A DNA stretch of 64,000 nt, taken from positions 30,891-94,890 of the forward strand of contig NZ_AHJE01000010.1 of NCBI RefSeq assembly GCF_000243095.1, read 5' to 3'. The position numbers and the translations under genes were made by a program. Positions 62,841 to 64,000 of the stretch are shown piece by piece. Positions within the stretch are counted from its first letter, which is position 1, and each line of letters begins with the position of its first letter. Below the pieces are notes generated by a model. That model did not search any database. It was not told where the DNA came from and worked only from the letters and a program-made list of their open reading frames with translations. Source of the stretch: Cupriavidus basilensis OR16. Lineage in GTDB: Bacteria; Pseudomonadota; Gammaproteobacteria; Burkholderiales; Burkholderiaceae.

Positions 62841-64000
62841 ATGAACGAACTCCCCGGCCTTAATTTCCACCTCGGCGAAGACATCGACATGCTGCGCGAC
62901 ACCGTGCGCACCTGGGCGCAGGCCGAGCTGGCCCCGCGCGCGGCAGAGATCGACCGCACCGACCAGTTCCCGATGGACGCCTGGAAGAAGATGGGTGACC
63001 TCGGCGTGCTCGGCATCACCGTGGCGGAGGAATACGGCGGCGCCAACATGGGCTACCTGGCCCACATGATCGCCATGGAGGAAATCAGCCGCGCCTCGGC
63101 ATCGGTCGGCTTGTCATACGGCGCGCACTCCAACCTGTGCGTCAACCAGATCCACCGCAACGGCACCGCCGCGCAAAAAGCCAAATACCTGCCCAAGCTG
63201 GTCTCCGGCGACTGGATCGGCGCGCTGGCCATGAGCGAGCCCAATGCCGGCTCCGACGTGGTGAGCATGAAGCTGCGCGCGGACCTCAAGGGCGACCACT
63301 ACGTGCTCAACGGCACCAAGATGTGGATCACCAACGGGCCGGATTGCGATGTACTGGTGGTCTACGCCAAGACCGAGCCGGATCTCGGCGCGCGCGGCAT
63401 GACCGCCTTCATCGTCGAGAAGGGCATGAAGGGCTTCTCGGTGGCGCAGAAGCTCGACAAGCTCGGCATGCGCGGCTCGCACACGGGCGAGCTGGTGTTC
63501 CAGGACGTGGAAGTGCCGGTGGAGAACATCCTCGGCGGCGAGAACCTGGGCGCCAAGGTGCTGATGAGCGGCCTGGACTACGAGCGCGCCGTGCTCTCCG
63601 GTGGCCCGGTGGGCATCATGCAGGCGTGCATGGATGTCATCACGCCCTACATCCACGACCGCAAGCAGTTCGGCCAGAGCATCGGCGAGTTCCAGCTGAT
63701 CCAGGGCAAGGTGGCCGACATGTACACCACCTTGCAGGCAGCACGCAGCTACCTGTACACGGTCGGCAAGAACCTGGATTCGCTCGGCACCGGGCACGTG
63801 CGCCAGGTGCGCAAGGACTGCGCCGCGGTGATCCTGTACACCGCCGAGAAGGCCACCTGGATGGCAGGCGAATCCGTGCAGATCCTGGGCGGCAACGGCT
63901 ATATCAACGAGTATCCGGTGGGCCGCCTGTGGCGTGATGCCAAGCTGTACGAGATCGGCGCGGGCACCTCGGAAATCCGCCGCATGCTGATCGGGCGCGA
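62841..64000 (+). CDS. ivd: Isovaleryl-CoA dehydrogenase (3' end outside the window)
   Basis: The first 386 codons of an acyl-CoA dehydrogenase converting isovaleryl-CoA to 3-methylcrotonyl-CoA in leucine breakdown, feeding electrons to [62 protein letters not shown], and [20 protein letters not shown] with catalytic E248 at the IVD-specific position are present; [20 protein letters not shown] and the C-terminal [15 protein letters not shown] are also visible. Only a few codons are missing at the window edge. The genes for methylcrotonyl-CoA carboxylase probably follow. Confidence 0.95.
   Translation, partial: MNELPGLNFHLGEDIDMLRDTVRTWAQAELAPRAAEIDRTDQFPMDAWKKMGDLGVLGITVAEEYGGANMGYLAHMIAMEEISRASASVGLSYGAHSNLCVNQIHRNGTAAQKAKYLPKLVSGDWIGALAMSEPNAGSDVVSMKLRADLKGDHYVLNGTKMWITNGPDCDVLVVYAKTEPDLGARGMTAFIVEKGMKGFSVAQKLDKLGMRGSHTGELVFQDVEVPVENILGGENLGAKVLMSGLDYERAVLSGGPVGIMQACMDVITPYIHDRKQFGQSIGEFQLIQGKVADMYTTLQAARSYLYTVGKNLDSLGTGHVRQVRKDCAAVILYTAEKATWMAGESVQILGGNGYINEYPVGRLWRDAKLYEIGAGTSEIRRMLIGR

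Overview
The window looks like chromosomal DNA of a high-GC betaproteobacterium of the Burkholderiaceae, most likely Cupriavidus or a close Ralstonia relative. This rests on gene content: a Burkholderiales-type porin, a Bug/TctC periplasmic receptor, a TAXI receptor, an HME-type metal RND pump, an H-NS-like protein with an Ala/Pro linker, a leucine-degradation locus and many ABC/MFS uptake systems. No rRNA, tRNA, CRISPR array or intact insertion sequence was found. Identification is from reading the sequence only.

Layout. 1-5.2 kb: porin, GntR regulator and a polar amino-acid ABC operon whose second permease is broken by an 8-bp tandem duplication. 5.2-9.1 kb: CheV-like chemotaxis protein with a good sigma-28-type promoter, then gnd-zwf. 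9.6-10.7 kb: internally deleted MFS gene. 11.2-18.8 kb: the most interesting locus: MgtC-family protein, a stand-alone protein resembling the MgtC C-terminal domain, a 19-codon ORF resembling the MgtL leader peptide, a three-gene HME-RND efflux system and another small protein. 19-25.7 kb: YjfB-like motility protein with a second sigma-28-type promoter, trypsin-like protease, lipoprotein, SMP-30/Bug pair, broken serA paralogue, H-NS-like protein. 25.9-29 kb: Fur-box-preceded DUF4198/DUF3649/PepSY iron locus, the PepSY gene carrying a 14-bp duplication. 29-32.1 kb: thioesterase, MFS and small proteins.

32.1-34.9 kb is a degenerate, visibly less GC-rich island with small lipoprotein and hypothetical genes and remnants resembling a phage DNA methylase and DUF1643. 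35-41.5 kb holds a run of broken genes (alpha/beta hydrolase, DHA2 MFS, bacterioferritin-like, gabD tail, TAXI receptor) interspersed with an intact O-methyltransferase and a hydroxyisobutyrate-dehydrogenase-like gene. 41.6-46.3 kb: MHS transporter, branched-chain-type receptor, ureohydrolase and a divergent LysR gene with a C7 frameshift. 46.5-54.9 kb: proC, an IclR regulator and a minus-strand catabolic/uptake operon (FAD oxidase, Tat-type binding protein, broken ATPase, fused double permease, DapA-family lyase). 55-60.7 kb: phospholipase-C-type phosphoesterase, HExxE protein, squalene/phytoene synthase, SmpA-like lipoprotein, TetR. 61-64 kb: acyl-CoA synthetase and isovaleryl-CoA dehydrogenase, which runs off the end.

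Two cross-cutting features stand out. First, an unusually high number of genes are interrupted by small tandem duplications (5, 8, 14 bp), single-base changes or out-of-frame internal deletions; whether this is real decay or a sequencing/assembly artefact cannot be decided from the sequence alone. Second, several short tandem repeats (6-, 8-, 11-, 12-bp units) sit at gene boundaries, two of them starting exactly at a stop codon.
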